Positions 9,109-18,409 of a stretch of 64,000 nucleotides of DNA are shown piece after piece. The DNA is from Goodfellowiella coeruleoviolacea (GTDB lineage: Bacteria; Actinomycetota; Actinomycetes; Mycobacteriales; Pseudonocardiaceae). The position numbers were made by a program, and so were the translations under genes. Location: NCBI RefSeq assembly GCF_024171785.1, contig NZ_JAMTCK010000003.1, positions 372,001 through 436,000 of the forward strand, read 5' to 3'. Within the stretch, counting starts at the first letter, position 1, and the number at the start of each line of letters is the position of its first letter. Under the pieces are notes generated by a model, which was given only the letters and a program-made list of their open reading frames with translations, ran no database searches and was not told where the DNA came from.

Positions 9109-10209
9109 TCACGGGCCGAACCAGCGGTCGTCCTGGCCCCTGGGGACGGTGGCGGTGGTGCCGACGACCAGTTCGGTGGCCAGGGTGACGGTGCGGGGGC
9201 GGCTGTGCTCGTGGGTGTCGAACAGGAGCTTGCCGGCGGCGCGGCCCTTTTCGAGGACCGGCTGGCGGACCGTGGTCAGGCCGGCGCGGTCGGCTTCGGG
9301 GATGCCGTCGAAGCCGGTGACGGTCAGGTCGTGCGGCACGCGCAGGCCGCGGCGGCGGGCCTCGGTCAGGGCGCCGAGGGCGAGGATGTCCGAGGTGCAG
9401 ATCAGCGCGGTGATGCCGGGGTCGCGGTCCAGAATCTGCGCGGCGGCCGACTCGCCGCTGGCGGTGGTGTGGTCGAAGCGCTCGACCACCGGCACCTGGG
9501 TCCAGTCCACGCCGGCCGCCGAGAAGGTCGCCGCCAGGCCGGCGAGGCGGGCGCGCTGCACGTGGAAGTGGGCGGCCTGCTGGCGGTCGAGGGACACGAA
9601 GCCGTCGTTGCGGTCCCTGGCCAGGCGCATGCACACCACGCCGATGCGGCGGTGGCCGAGGTCGAGCAGGTGCCTGGCGAGGTGGGTGATGGCGAGTTGG
9701 TCGTCGATGCCGACCCGGTCCACGGTGTCCAGCTCCGGCTGGTCGCAGACGACCGTGGGGACCGGCCGCTCCAGCACCGCCGCCAGGTGGGGGTCGTCGT
9801 CGGGCACGGAGTAGACCACGAACCCGTCCACCCCGGCCCGGTGCACGGCGGCGACGTCCTCCCGCTCGGGGTTGGCCGGCACCATGAGCAGGCCCTGCCC
9901 GGCGTCCTCGCACGCCAGCGCGAGACCTTCGAGGAAGGTCAGCGCGTGCGTGTCGCGGAACGCGTAGGAGAGGTTCTCGGTCAGCAGCAGGCCGACCGCG
10001 CCTGCCTTGCGGGTGCGCAGCGACCTGGCGACCGGGTCGGGCCCGGGGTAGCCGAGGCGGCGCGCCGTTTCCAGGACCCTGCGCCGCAGCTCTGGGGAGA
10101 GCTGGTCGGGGCGGTTGTAGGCATTGGACACCGTTGTCCGGGAGACGCCCAGCTCCGCGGCCAGGGAAGCCAGCGTCGCGGGTCGCCTCACATGCATAGA
10201 CCTCGCCAT
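9109..10209 (-). CDS. LacI family transcriptional regulator
   Basis: The 366-residue protein has an N-terminal LacI helix-turn-helix (LASLAAELGVSRTTVSNAYN, residues 12-31) followed by the hinge region and a periplasmic-binding-protein-like sensor domain (residues 65-355). The recognition helix reads SRTTVSNAYNRP instead of the usual TVSRVLN, typical of a distinct actinobacterial subgroup. The start could be ATG 10209 or the in-frame ATG 10197. An ACCGTAACGGT palindrome lies directly in front of 10209 and a DasR-like box about 100 bases upstream. It may control one of the nearby sugar-uptake units; no metabolic gene is directly attached to it. Confidence 0.88.
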   Translation of the reverse strand: MARSMHVRRPATLASLAAELGVSRTTVSNAYNRPDQLSPELRRRVLETARRLGYPGPDPVARSLRTRKAGAVGLLLTENLSYAFRDTHALTFLEGLALACEDAGQGLLMVPANPEREDVAAVHRAGVDGFVVYSVPDDDPHLAAVLERPVPTVVCDQPELDTVDRVGIDDQLAITHLARHLLDLGHRRIGVVCMRLARDRNDGFVSLDRQQAAHFHVQRARLAGLAATFSAAGVDWTQVPVVERFDHTTASGESAAAQILDRDPGITALICTSDILALGALTEARRRGLRVPHDLTVTGFDGIPEADRAGLTTVRQPVLEKGRAAGKLLFDTHEHSRPRTVTLATELVVGTTATVPRGQDDRWFGP

Positions 10210-10215
10210 GTAAAG

Positions 10216-10226
10216 ACCGTAACGGT
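10216..10226. promoter_or_regulatory. Palindrome ahead of a lacI-type gene, possible autoregulatory operator
   Basis: ACCGTAACGGT is a perfect inverted repeat around one central base and lies 6 bases upstream of the ATG at 10209 on the minus strand. Its placement suits repression of the regulator's own gene. It is short, so chance is possible. Confidence 0.35.
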
Positions 10227-10308
10227 ACAGAACCATTTTCAGAAGTCGTGGTGACGCGTGTCCCTCGGAAGCTTGTCGCCGCAGCTCAGCGAGTTGCTTG
10301 ACGCTCCA

Positions 10309-10324
10309 ATTGGTGTAGACCTCT
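10309..10324. promoter_or_regulatory. DasR-responsive-element-like site
   Basis: ATTGGTGTAGACCTCT matches 13 of 16 positions of the known actinobacterial dre sequence ACTGGTCTAGACCACT, bound by the GntR regulator DasR and linked to N-acetylglucosamine control. It overlaps the last codon and stop of one lacI-type gene and lies about 100 bases upstream of the other. Confidence 0.4.
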
Positions 10325-11435
10325 AGGATATTGAGCGCGGTGGCGCGGTGGATTCGCGGACCACCAGTTTGGGGCGGAAAACCCTCGTGTAGTTGCCGTT
10401 GGTGCGGTGTCGTCCATCTGGGTCAAGCCGGTGCACCAACTCGTCCACGGCGGCCGCCGCCATCTCCTCGATGGGCTGGGCCAGGGTGGTCAGCGCGGGC
10501 GAGCAGTACGCGGCCAGCGGGATGTCGTCGAAGCCCACCACGGACAGGTCGCCGGGCACGGACAGGCCGCGCTGGTGGGCCTGGCGCAGCACGCCCATGG
10601 CCATGTGGTCGGACGAGCAGATCACCGCGGTGGGCCGCACCGTGTCCAGCAGTCGGGCCACGGCCGCGCCGCCGCCCTCGGCCGCGAACGGGGCGTGCGC
10701 CACGAACTCCGCCTCCGCGGGCAGCCCGGCCTCCTCCAGCGCCGCCGCCCAGCCGGCGCGCTTGAGCCGGGACGGCAGCGACCGGGACGGCCCGGACACG
10801 AACCCGATGCGGCGGTGGCCCAGCTCCAGCAGGTGCTGGGTGGCCAGGTAGCCGGCCAGCTGCTCGTCCACGGTCACGTCGGGCACGTCCAGCGACGGCG
10901 TGGCCCCGTTGACGAACACCATCTGCACGCCGTCGGCGAGCAGTTTGGCGTAGTAGCTGGGTTTGGGCGCCTCGCCGAGCGGGACCTCCACGTTGGTGAT
11001 CTCCGGGGAGACGAACACCATCCCCTCGACGCCCCTGGCCAGCAGCATCCGCACGTACTCCTCCTCACCCAGGGAGGTCGGCACGGGTGTTCTGGTGCGG
11101 GCGGCGGGTGGCCGGGACTCGGCCGGGCCCTCGCGGCGGATCGCGGCGGAGCGGGTGTTGCACAGCAGCGAGGAGTAGCCCAGCCGCGCCGCCCTGGTCT
11201 CCAGCGCCTCGGCGAACGCGGGGAAGACCGGGTTGGACAGCTCCGGCACGAGCAGGCCGATCACGCCGGTGCGCTGCAGGGCGCCCAGGCCGCGCGGGGT
11301 GTAGGGCTGTTCGGCGAGCACCGCGAGCACCCGCTGCCTGGTCTCCTCGTTGACCCCGGCCCGCCGGTTCAGCACTCGGCTCACCGTCGAGATGCTCACC
11401 CCGGCTGCCCTGGCGATGTCGGCCAGACCGGACAC
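10323..11435 (-). CDS. LacI family regulator, probably of the adjacent sugar ABC transporter
   Basis: The 370-residue protein has the LacI helix-turn-helix GLADIARAAGVSISTVSRVL at residues 3-22 and a sugar-sensing domain that includes ELSNPVFPAFAEALE and VVGFDDIPLAAYCSP. An insertion rich in Arg, Pro and Thr (about residues 102-125) is unusual. The start GTG at 11435 has AGGGAGGAA eight bases upstream; upstream codons lack support. The gene is divergent from the transporter operon at 11693. Two GCAA/TTGC palindromes lie between them, the classical layout of a MalR-like local repressor that also controls itself. The inducer is inferred to be a maltodextrin or related alpha-glucoside. Confidence 0.9.
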   Translation of the reverse strand: MSGLADIARAAGVSISTVSRVLNRRAGVNEETRQRVLAVLAEQPYTPRGLGALQRTGVIGLLVPELSNPVFPAFAEALETRAARLGYSSLLCNTRSAAIRREGPAESRPPAARTRTPVPTSLGEEEYVRMLLARGVEGMVFVSPEITNVEVPLGEAPKPSYYAKLLADGVQMVFVNGATPSLDVPDVTVDEQLAGYLATQHLLELGHRRIGFVSGPSRSLPSRLKRAGWAAALEEAGLPAEAEFVAHAPFAAEGGGAAVARLLDTVRPTAVICSSDHMAMGVLRQAHQRGLSVPGDLSVVGFDDIPLAAYCSPALTTLAQPIEEMAAAAVDELVHRLDPDGRHRTNGNYTRVFRPKLVVRESTAPPRSIS

Positions 11436-11480
11436 GGTTCCTCCCTTGCCACGTCGTTCGCGAGCAGCCTGCCCTTCGCA

Positions 11481-11494
11481 GCAAATTTTTGCAA
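11481..11494. promoter_or_regulatory. Operator 1 of the LacI/ABC transporter pair
   Basis: GCAAATTTTTGCAA is a near-perfect inverted repeat with the GCAA/TTGC arms typical of MalR-type LacI operators. It lies 46 bases upstream of the lacI start, where it can affect that divergent gene. Confidence 0.6.
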
Positions 11495-11565
11495 TCAAGA
11501 CTTTGCGGAACCACCGGTGGCGGTCACGGTGTGTGCGCCGTTACGGCTTGGTTACGCGGAAACTC

Positions 11566-11593
11566 TTGACCTTGCGCAGTCAACGGGTATGAA
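11566..11593 (+). promoter_or_regulatory. Predicted promoter of the sugar ABC transporter operon
   Basis: TTGACC at 11566-11571 and TATGAA at 11588-11593 are separated by 16 bases. Transcription would begin near 11600, so the second operator lies just inside the transcript. Confidence 0.55.
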
Positions 11594-11610
11594 ATCCGCG
11601 TCACCTGTAA

Positions 11611-11626
11611 CGCAAATTATTGCAAG
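11611..11626. promoter_or_regulatory. Operator 2 of the LacI/ABC transporter pair
   Basis: CGCAAATTATTGCAAG contains the perfect palindrome GCAAATTATTGC with one central change relative to operator 1. It sits immediately downstream of the predicted start of transcription, a position suited to repression of the importer operon. Confidence 0.65.
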
Positions 11627-11692
11627 TCCTGGTTCGGCGACCGCCTGGCAGCGGGCCCCGAACCGCTCAACGTGGAGGGAACGAGAGCAACG

Positions 11693-12952
11693 ATGCGACG
11701 CACAACCCTCATGACGGCGGTGGCGGCCGGCCTGTCCGGGGCACTGGTGCTCACCGCGTGCGGTGGCGGTGCCTCCAACGGCGGCGGGGACTCGGGCCAG
11801 GTGGTCTTCTGGGACACCAGCGGCTCCGGCGAGCACCCGGTGTTCGCCAAACTCGCCCAGGACTGCGCGACCAAGGGCGGCTACCAGGTCAAGGTCGAGC
11901 AGGTCGCGTTCGACCAGGCGCTGCCCAACTACAAGACCGCGGCGCAGGGCGGGCAGGGCCCGGACGTGCTGCGCGCCGAGGTCGCCTGGGTCGCCCAGCT
12001 GGCCAAGAACGGGCTGATCGCCGACCTGTCCGCCACCGACCTGGCCAAGGACACCGGCGACTTCCTCGACGTGCCACTGGGGTCCACCAAGTACGACGGC
12101 AAGACCTACGGCGTCCCACAGGTCACCGACACGCTCGCGCTGCTGTACAACAAGAAGCTGCTCGCCGACGCGGGCGTCGAGCCGCCCAGGACCTGGGCCG
12201 AGATCAAGGCCGCGGCGGCCAAACTCGGTGGCACCAAGACGTTCTTCGTCAACAACGACGCCTACTACGCGCTGCCGTTCATCTACGGCGAGGGCGGCGA
12301 CCTGCTCGACACCGCCAACAAGAAGATCGTGGTGAACTCCGAGCAGAACGTGCGCGCGCTGAGCACCGCCAAGGACCTGATCGACTCCGGCGCCGCGCAG
12401 ACCGCGCTGGACCAGACCAACTCCTACAACAACATGAAGGCCGCGTTCGCCGCCGGCCAGGTGGCGATGGTGGTCGACGGGCCGTGGGCCGTGGTCGACC
12501 TGCTCAAGGGCGAGGCGTTCACCGACCCGGCCAACCTGGGCATCGCGCCCGTGCCCGGCGCCACCGAGGGCAAGGGCAGCGCGCCGGTCGGCGGGCACGA
12601 CTACGTGATCAGGCAGGGCACCAGGGCCAAGGACTCCGCCACCAAGTTCATCGCCTGCATGAGCAGTGCCGAGTCCCAGGCCACCGTGGCCAAGGAGCTG
12701 GGCCTGCTGCCCACCCGCAAGTCCGTCTACGACAACCCCGAGGTCAAGGCGCAGAGCGTGGTGGCGGCGTTCGCCCCGGTGGTCGAACAGGCGCACGCCC
12801 GGCCGTGGGTGCCCGAGGGCGGCCAGCTGTTCGACCCGATGAAGATCTCCTACGCGGACGTGCTCGCCGGGACCAAGCAGCCCAAGGCGGCGCTCGACGA
12901 ACTCGCCAAGACCTACCACGACCAGGTCGTCCCCGACTACGCCCAGGGCTGA
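11693..12952 (+). CDS. Sugar ABC transporter substrate-binding lipoprotein (maltose type)
   Basis: The 419-residue protein begins with a lipoprotein signal peptide ending in the lipobox LTAC (Cys23). Then comes a family-1 solute-binding fold: VVFWDTSG near residue 35, GPDVLRAEVAWVAQLA near 95, YNKKLLADAGVEPPRTWAEI near 160 and GPWAVVDLL near 265. This is the maltose/maltodextrin class that delivers oligosaccharide to a MalFG-type channel. The start is the ATG at 11693, with GGAGG about 12 bases upstream. It is the first gene of an importer operon and is preceded by a promoter with two LacI-type operators. The sugar specificity is inferred, not read. Confidence 0.9.
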   Translation: MRRTTLMTAVAAGLSGALVLTACGGGASNGGGDSGQVVFWDTSGSGEHPVFAKLAQDCATKGGYQVKVEQVAFDQALPNYKTAAQGGQGPDVLRAEVAWVAQLAKNGLIADLSATDLAKDTGDFLDVPLGSTKYDGKTYGVPQVTDTLALLYNKKLLADAGVEPPRTWAEIKAAAAKLGGTKTFFVNNDAYYALPFIYGEGGDLLDTANKKIVVNSEQNVRALSTAKDLIDSGAAQTALDQTNSYNNMKAAFAAGQVAMVVDGPWAVVDLLKGEAFTDPANLGIAPVPGATEGKGSAPVGGHDYVIRQGTRAKDSATKFIACMSSAESQATVAKELGLLPTRKSVYDNPEVKAQSVVAAFAPVVEQAHARPWVPEGGQLFDPMKISYADVLAGTKQPKAALDELAKTYHDQVVPDYAQG

Positions 12953-12962
12953 GGAGAGCGCG

Positions 12963-13880
12963 GTGCGGAGGTTTCTCGACCGCTACTGGTACGCCTACGC
13001 GATGGTGCTGCCCGTCGTGGTGGTCACCGCCGTCCTGGTGCTGATCCCACTGGTCCAGGGCATCTACTTCACCTTCACCGACATCAACGAGGCCAACATC
13101 GCCAACCCGCTGCTGGACCGGGTGGCCGGCTACGTGTCGGTGGGCTTTCGCAACTACGCCAACGTGCTGTCCGGCGACTCCAGTTACGGCTCGTTCTGGG
13201 CCACCCTGCTGCGCACCGTGATCTGGACCTTCTGCTGCGTGTTCCTGCACGTCACCATCGGCCTGGGGCTGGCGCTGCTGCTCAACCGGCCGATGCGGGC
13301 GCGCGCGCTGTACCGGGTGCTGCTGATCCTGCCGTGGGCGGTGCCGGCGTTCATCAGCTCGTTCGCCTGGAAGTACATGTTCAACTCCCAGTTCGGGATC
13401 ATCAACCAGACGCTGCGCGCGCTGGGCCTGCCCGAACCGGTGTGGCTGGGCCAGTCCAACCTGGCGCTGGTCGCGGTGATCATCGTCAACGTCTGGGTGG
13501 GCGTGCCGTTCAACATGATCGCGCTGCTCGGTGGCCTGCAGTCGATCCCGGGTGACCTCTACGAGGCGGCCGAGATCGACGGGGCCACGCCCTGGCAGCG
13601 GTTCCGGCACGTGACCCTGCCCGGGCTGCGCTCGGTGACCAGCACCGTGGTGCTGCTCGGGGTGATCTGGACGTTCAACATGTTCGCGGTGATCTACCTG
13701 GTCACCGGCATGAACCCGTACACCCGCACGCTGATCACCTACGCGTTCGAGCGGTTCTTCGCCGGGGCCAGCCGGGACTACGCGGTGGCCTCCACCTACG
13801 GCGCGCTGATCCTGTCGGTGCTGCTGGTGTTCGCGCTGTTCTACCGGGGCGTGCTGCGCCGGCAGGGGGAGACGCTGTGA
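12963..13880 (+). CDS. Sugar ABC transporter permease (MalF-like)
   Basis: The 305-residue integral membrane protein has about six transmembrane segments, beginning with residues 13-33. The cytoplasmic EAA loop EAAEIDGATPWQRFRHVTLP near residue 203 contacts the ATPase. It is shorter at the N-terminus than enterobacterial MalF, as in other actinobacteria. Start GTG 12963 has GAGGAGAG upstream and lies 10 bases after the binding-protein stop, so it is in the same operon. Confidence 0.92.
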   Translation: MRRFLDRYWYAYAMVLPVVVVTAVLVLIPLVQGIYFTFTDINEANIANPLLDRVAGYVSVGFRNYANVLSGDSSYGSFWATLLRTVIWTFCCVFLHVTIGLGLALLLNRPMRARALYRVLLILPWAVPAFISSFAWKYMFNSQFGIINQTLRALGLPEPVWLGQSNLALVAVIIVNVWVGVPFNMIALLGGLQSIPGDLYEAAEIDGATPWQRFRHVTLPGLRSVTSTVVLLGVIWTFNMFAVIYLVTGMNPYTRTLITYAFERFFAGASRDYAVASTYGALILSVLLVFALFYRGVLRRQGETL

Positions 13881-13943
13881 GGTCGGTGCGGCAGTTTTCG
13901 TTGTCGGACAAGGGAAACCACGAAGTCAGGAGGGCGGAGCACG

Positions 13944-14855
13944 ATGACCGTTGACGCCGCCGCACTGCGCGCCGCCGGGCAGGAGGCCGCCGCCGGCAAC
14001 CGCGGGCGCGCCAGCCGGGCCAAGCGGTCCCGGCTGGCCAGCGTCGGCCTGCACGGCGCGCTGATCACCGCCTCGCTGGTCGCGGTCTTCCCGGTGTTCT
14101 GGGTGCTGGTGACCTCGTTCAAACCGGACGCGCGCGCGGTGGAGGCCACCCCGAGCCTGTTCAACGAGTCCAGTTTGGACAACTACGTGGACGTCCTGTC
14201 CGGACAGCGCGGGAACTTCCTCGCCTGGTTCGGCAACTCGGTGCTGATCGCGTTGCTCACCACGGTGCTCGGGGTCTTCCTGTCGGCCACCACCGGGTAC
14301 GCGGTCAGCCGGTTCCGCTTCCCCGGTCACCGGTCGCTGCTGCTGGGCTTCCTGGTGATGCAGATGTTCCCGTTCGCGGTGCTGATCGTGCCGCTGTACA
14401 ACATCCTGATCGCGCTGGGCCTGCAGGGCACCACGTTCGGCCTGGTGCTGGTGTACTGCACCACGGCGGTGCCGTTCTGCACCTACATGCTCAAGGGGTA
14501 CTTCGACACCATCCCGGTGGACATCGACGAGGCCGGCCGGGTGGACGGGCTGTCGCCGTTCGGGGTGTTCTGGCGGCTGGTGCTGCCGCTGGCCCGGCCG
14601 GGACTGGCGGTGACCGCGTTCTACTCGTTCCTGACCGCCTGGGGTGAGGTGGCGTTCGCGTCCGCACTGCTGTCCGCGGCGGACGAGTCGAAAACACTGG
14701 CGGTCGGCCTGCAGGTGTTCTCGCAGCAGAACCGGACCGAGTGGGGTCACCTGGCGGCGGCGTCCATTCTGGTCGCGATCCCGGCCGTGCTGGTGTTCTA
14801 CCTCGTTCAGCGTTTCCTGGTGAGCGGATTGGCCTCGGGCGGGGTCAAGGGGTGA
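13944..14855 (+). CDS. Sugar ABC transporter permease (MalG-like)
   Basis: The 303-residue protein has six predicted transmembrane segments and the EAA loop DEAGRVDGLSPFGVFWRLVL near residue 195. The motif VFPVFWVLVTSFKP after the first membrane segment is typical of MalG-type permeases. Start ATG 13944 has AGGAGGGCGG upstream. The 63-base gap after the first permease contains no terminator. It forms the heteromeric channel with the preceding permease; neither encodes an ATPase, which is supplied by the following gene. Confidence 0.92.
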   Translation: MTVDAAALRAAGQEAAAGNRGRASRAKRSRLASVGLHGALITASLVAVFPVFWVLVTSFKPDARAVEATPSLFNESSLDNYVDVLSGQRGNFLAWFGNSVLIALLTTVLGVFLSATTGYAVSRFRFPGHRSLLLGFLVMQMFPFAVLIVPLYNILIALGLQGTTFGLVLVYCTTAVPFCTYMLKGYFDTIPVDIDEAGRVDGLSPFGVFWRLVLPLARPGLAVTAFYSFLTAWGEVAFASALLSAADESKTLAVGLQVFSQQNRTEWGHLAAASILVAIPAVLVFYLVQRFLVSGLASGGVKG

Positions 14856-14952
14856 GGCGAACGGGATCGAGAAAGATCCAGGTCGCGGTCGGGTAACAAT
14901 CGCGCACTCTCCGTGAGGGCTAGGGGAATTATGTGTCGCCCGAGGGGCTGAC

Positions 14953-14964
14953 GAAAGCGCTTTC
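14953..14964. promoter_or_regulatory. Perfect LacI-type palindrome in front of the ATPase gene
   Basis: GAAAGCGCTTTC is a perfect 12-base palindrome centred on CG, the geometry of LacI-family operators. It lies between a CTGACG element at 14948 and a TATACC element at 14969, so a bound repressor would block a promoter of the msiK-like gene. It differs from the GCAA/TTGC boxes of the transporter operon, implying another LacI regulator. Confidence 0.5.
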
Positions 14965-15010
14965 TCGATATACCTTGACGGGACACGCATCACAGTGAAA
15001 GGGACGTCTC

Positions 15011-16111
<1,101 letters not shown>

Positions 16112-16167
16112 GCGCTCAGCCGGTGCCTGGCCGCGAGCGGCCAGAACCGGGTCCCAGATCCGAGTCT

Positions 16168-16209
16168 CCGACGACCCCCGTCCCGGTCCGGGCGGGGGTC
16201 GTCGGTTTT
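16168..16209 (+). terminator. Rho-independent terminator after the sugar transport ATPase gene
   Basis: A perfect 13-base-pair stem (16168-16180 with 16193-16205, CCGACGACCCCCG/CGGGGGTCGTCGG) with a 12-base loop is followed by TTTT. Confidence 0.9.
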
Positions 16210-16321
16210 GCGTACCCCGCCGCTCACGGTCCGCACAGTTTGGTGATCAAGTTCCGCTGAAACGTGGCACGTCTATCACCCATTAGTAGGACTACCGGGC
16301 ACCGTGTGTTCTAAACTGAAC

Positions 16322-16343
16322 TCGACAACGGTTTCCATTATGA
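16322..16343. promoter_or_regulatory. Zur-box-like site upstream of znuA
   Basis: The stretch reads GACAACGGTTTCCATTATGA (from 16324), close to actinobacterial Zur boxes of the type GACAACGGTTTTCATT with flanking TGA half-sites. It lies about 30 bases before the znuA start. Zinc-loaded Zur would repress the operon; low zinc would open it. Confidence 0.6.
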
Positions 16344-16371
16344 GTTTCACGCTGTGTCGAGGAGCGCCCGG

Positions 16372-17451
16372 ATGACCCTGAGATACCGCCGCACAGGGGC
16401 CGCGCTGGCCGGTCTTGCCCTGTCCACGCTCACCCTCTCGGCGTGCGGCAGCTCCACCGGCACCGGTGGCGACGCGGCCGGCGACCCCACCAAGATCAAG
16501 GTGGTGGCCTCGACCAACGTCTGGGGCAGCGTGATCCAGGCCGTTGGTGGTGACCAGGTCGAGGTCACCTCGATCATCAACAGTCCGTCGGCCGATCCGC
16601 ATTCCTACGAGAGCGCCCCGGCCGACGCCGCCGCGCTGACCAACGCCAAGCTGGCCGTCTACAACGGCGGCGGCTACGACGACTTCTTCGCCAAGCTGCT
16701 GGAGGGTTCCGGCAAGGACGCCAGGAAGATCGTGGCCGTGGACCTGGCCGGGTCCGGCGAGTCGGGCGGCTCGACCGAGGCCGGGCACGAGTCGCCCGAG
16801 TCGGGCGCTGCGGAGTCGGGCGCTGCGGAGTCCGGCGCGGCCGAGTCGGGTGCGGCCGGGGCGGACGCGGACCACGACCACGACCACGACCACGGGCACG
16901 ACCACGGCCATGACCACGGCGGGGGCAACGAGCACGTCTGGTACGACCTGCCCACGGTCAAGAAGGTGGCCGACAAGGCCGCCGAGGAGCTGGGCGCGGT
17001 CAAGCCGGAGGCCAGGGACACCTTCGCGGCCAACGCCAGGGACTTCGACGCCAAGATCGACGAGCTGCTGACCAAGGTGGAGCGGATCGGCGCCGAGCAC
17101 CCGAACACCCGGGTGCTGGCCACCGAGCCGGTCGCCGGCTACCTGCTGGCCTCGGCCGGCCTGACCGACGCAACGCCCGAGGACTTCTCCGAGGCGATCG
17201 AGGAGGAGACCGACCCGCCGGCCGCGGCGATCGCGCAGGTCAACGACATGGTCACCGGCAAGCAGGTGGCGCTGCTGGTGAACAACGCGCAGACCGAGTC
17301 CCCGGTCACCACCCAGCTCGGCGACAAGGCCAGGGCGGCCGGCCTGCCCGTGGTGGACGTGACCGAGAGCCTGCCCGAGGGCGTCACCGACTACGTTGTT
17401 TGGATGAGCAAGCAAGTAGATGCCCTGGCGGAGGCGGTGGCCAAGCAATGA
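16372..17451 (+). CDS. znuA: Zinc ABC transporter substrate-binding lipoprotein
   Basis: The 359-residue protein has a lipobox LSAC (Cys25) and the ZnuA/TroA fold: VVASTNVWGSVIQAVGGD near residue 43, NSPSADPHSYE near 73, a His-rich loop of repeated DHDH and DHGH units near 165-185, then NEHVWYD, and VLATEPVAGYLL near 248. The His-rich loop is typical of zinc-specific members. Just before it there is an unusual run of SGAAE repeats. Start ATG 16372 has GAGGAG eight bases upstream; a GTG at 16354 overlaps that site. The stop overlaps the znuC start by four bases (ATGA). Confidence 0.93.
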   Translation: MTLRYRRTGAALAGLALSTLTLSACGSSTGTGGDAAGDPTKIKVVASTNVWGSVIQAVGGDQVEVTSIINSPSADPHSYESAPADAAALTNAKLAVYNGGGYDDFFAKLLEGSGKDARKIVAVDLAGSGESGGSTEAGHESPESGAAESGAAESGAAESGAAGADADHDHDHDHGHDHGHDHGGGNEHVWYDLPTVKKVADKAAEELGAVKPEARDTFAANARDFDAKIDELLTKVERIGAEHPNTRVLATEPVAGYLLASAGLTDATPEDFSEAIEEETDPPAAAIAQVNDMVTGKQVALLVNNAQTESPVTTQLGDKARAAGLPVVDVTESLPEGVTDYVVWMSKQVDALAEAVAKQ

Positions 17452-18377
17452 CGGCGCACCCGGATGTCCGGTCGTCGGCCCAGCCCCCCGCGGTCGGAAC
17501 CACGGCGGCCGGGGCCACGGCGGGCCAGCCGGCGACCGCCGGGCCCGCGGCGGACCGGCCCGCCGTGGCGTTGCGCGGCGCCGAGCTGAGCTACGGCACC
17601 CGGGTGCTCTGGTCCGGCCTCGACCTGGACATCGCCCCCGGGGAGTTCCTGGCCGTGCTCGGACCCAACGGTTCGGGCAAGACCAGCCTGCTGCGGGTGC
17701 TGCTCGGCCAGCAGGAGCTGTCCGCCGGGTCGGTCACCGTGGCCGGCGGCCCGCCCGGCCGGGGCAGCCGCCGCATCGGGTACATCCCGCAGCAGAAGGC
17801 GATGAGCCGCGGCCTCACCCTGCGCGGCCGGGACCTGGTCGGCCTCGGCCTGGACGGGCACCGCTGGGGCATCGGGCTGCGCAACCGGCGGGACCGCGCC
17901 CGGCGGGTGGACCAGGCCGTGGCCGCGGTGGGCGCCACCGGGTACGCCGACCAGCCGGTCGGCCTGCTCTCCGGGGGCGAGCAGCAGCGGCTGCGGGTGG
18001 CCCAGGCCCTGGTCGGCGACCCCGAGGTGCTGCTGTGCGACGAGCCGCTGCTGTCGCTGGACCTGGCCCACCAGCGCGCGGTCAGCGAGCTGATCGACGC
18101 CCGCCGGCGGGCGGCCAACACCGCGGTGCTGTTCGTCACCCACGAGATCAACCCGGTGCTGCCCCTGGTCGACCGGGTGCTGTACCTGGTCGACGGGCGG
18201 TTCCGGGTGGGCACCCCGGACGAGGTGATGACCTCGGAGACGCTGTCCGAGCTGTACCGGACGCACATCGACGTGGTGCGGGTGCGCGGCCAGATCGTGG
18301 TGGTCGGGGCGCAGGGCGCGGCCGGCGCCGACCAGCCGCACCACCCGATGGCCGCGACCGGCGGCACCGAGCAGTGA
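17448..18377 (+). CDS. znuC: Zinc ABC transporter ATP-binding protein
   Basis: The 309-residue ATPase has a 40-residue Ala/Pro-rich N-terminal extension not usual for ZnuC. After it come Walker A GPNGSGKT near residue 74, Q-loop YIPQQKA near 113, signature LLSGGEQQRLRVAQAL near 174, Walker B VLLCDEPLLSLD near 194 and the switch His in THEIN near 228. It is coupled to znuA by the ATGA overlap and lies 32 bases upstream of the permease. It powers zinc uptake through ZnuB. Confidence 0.92.
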   Translation: MTAHPDVRSSAQPPAVGTTAAGATAGQPATAGPAADRPAVALRGAELSYGTRVLWSGLDLDIAPGEFLAVLGPNGSGKTSLLRVLLGQQELSAGSVTVAGGPPGRGSRRIGYIPQQKAMSRGLTLRGRDLVGLGLDGHRWGIGLRNRRDRARRVDQAVAAVGATGYADQPVGLLSGGEQQRLRVAQALVGDPEVLLCDEPLLSLDLAHQRAVSELIDARRRAANTAVLFVTHEINPVLPLVDRVLYLVDGRFRVGTPDEVMTSETLSELYRTHIDVVRVRGQIVVVGAQGAAGADQPHHPMAATGGTEQ

Positions 18378-18409
18378 GCGAGCGGCAGGTAGGACGGTAG
18401 GACGCGCAG

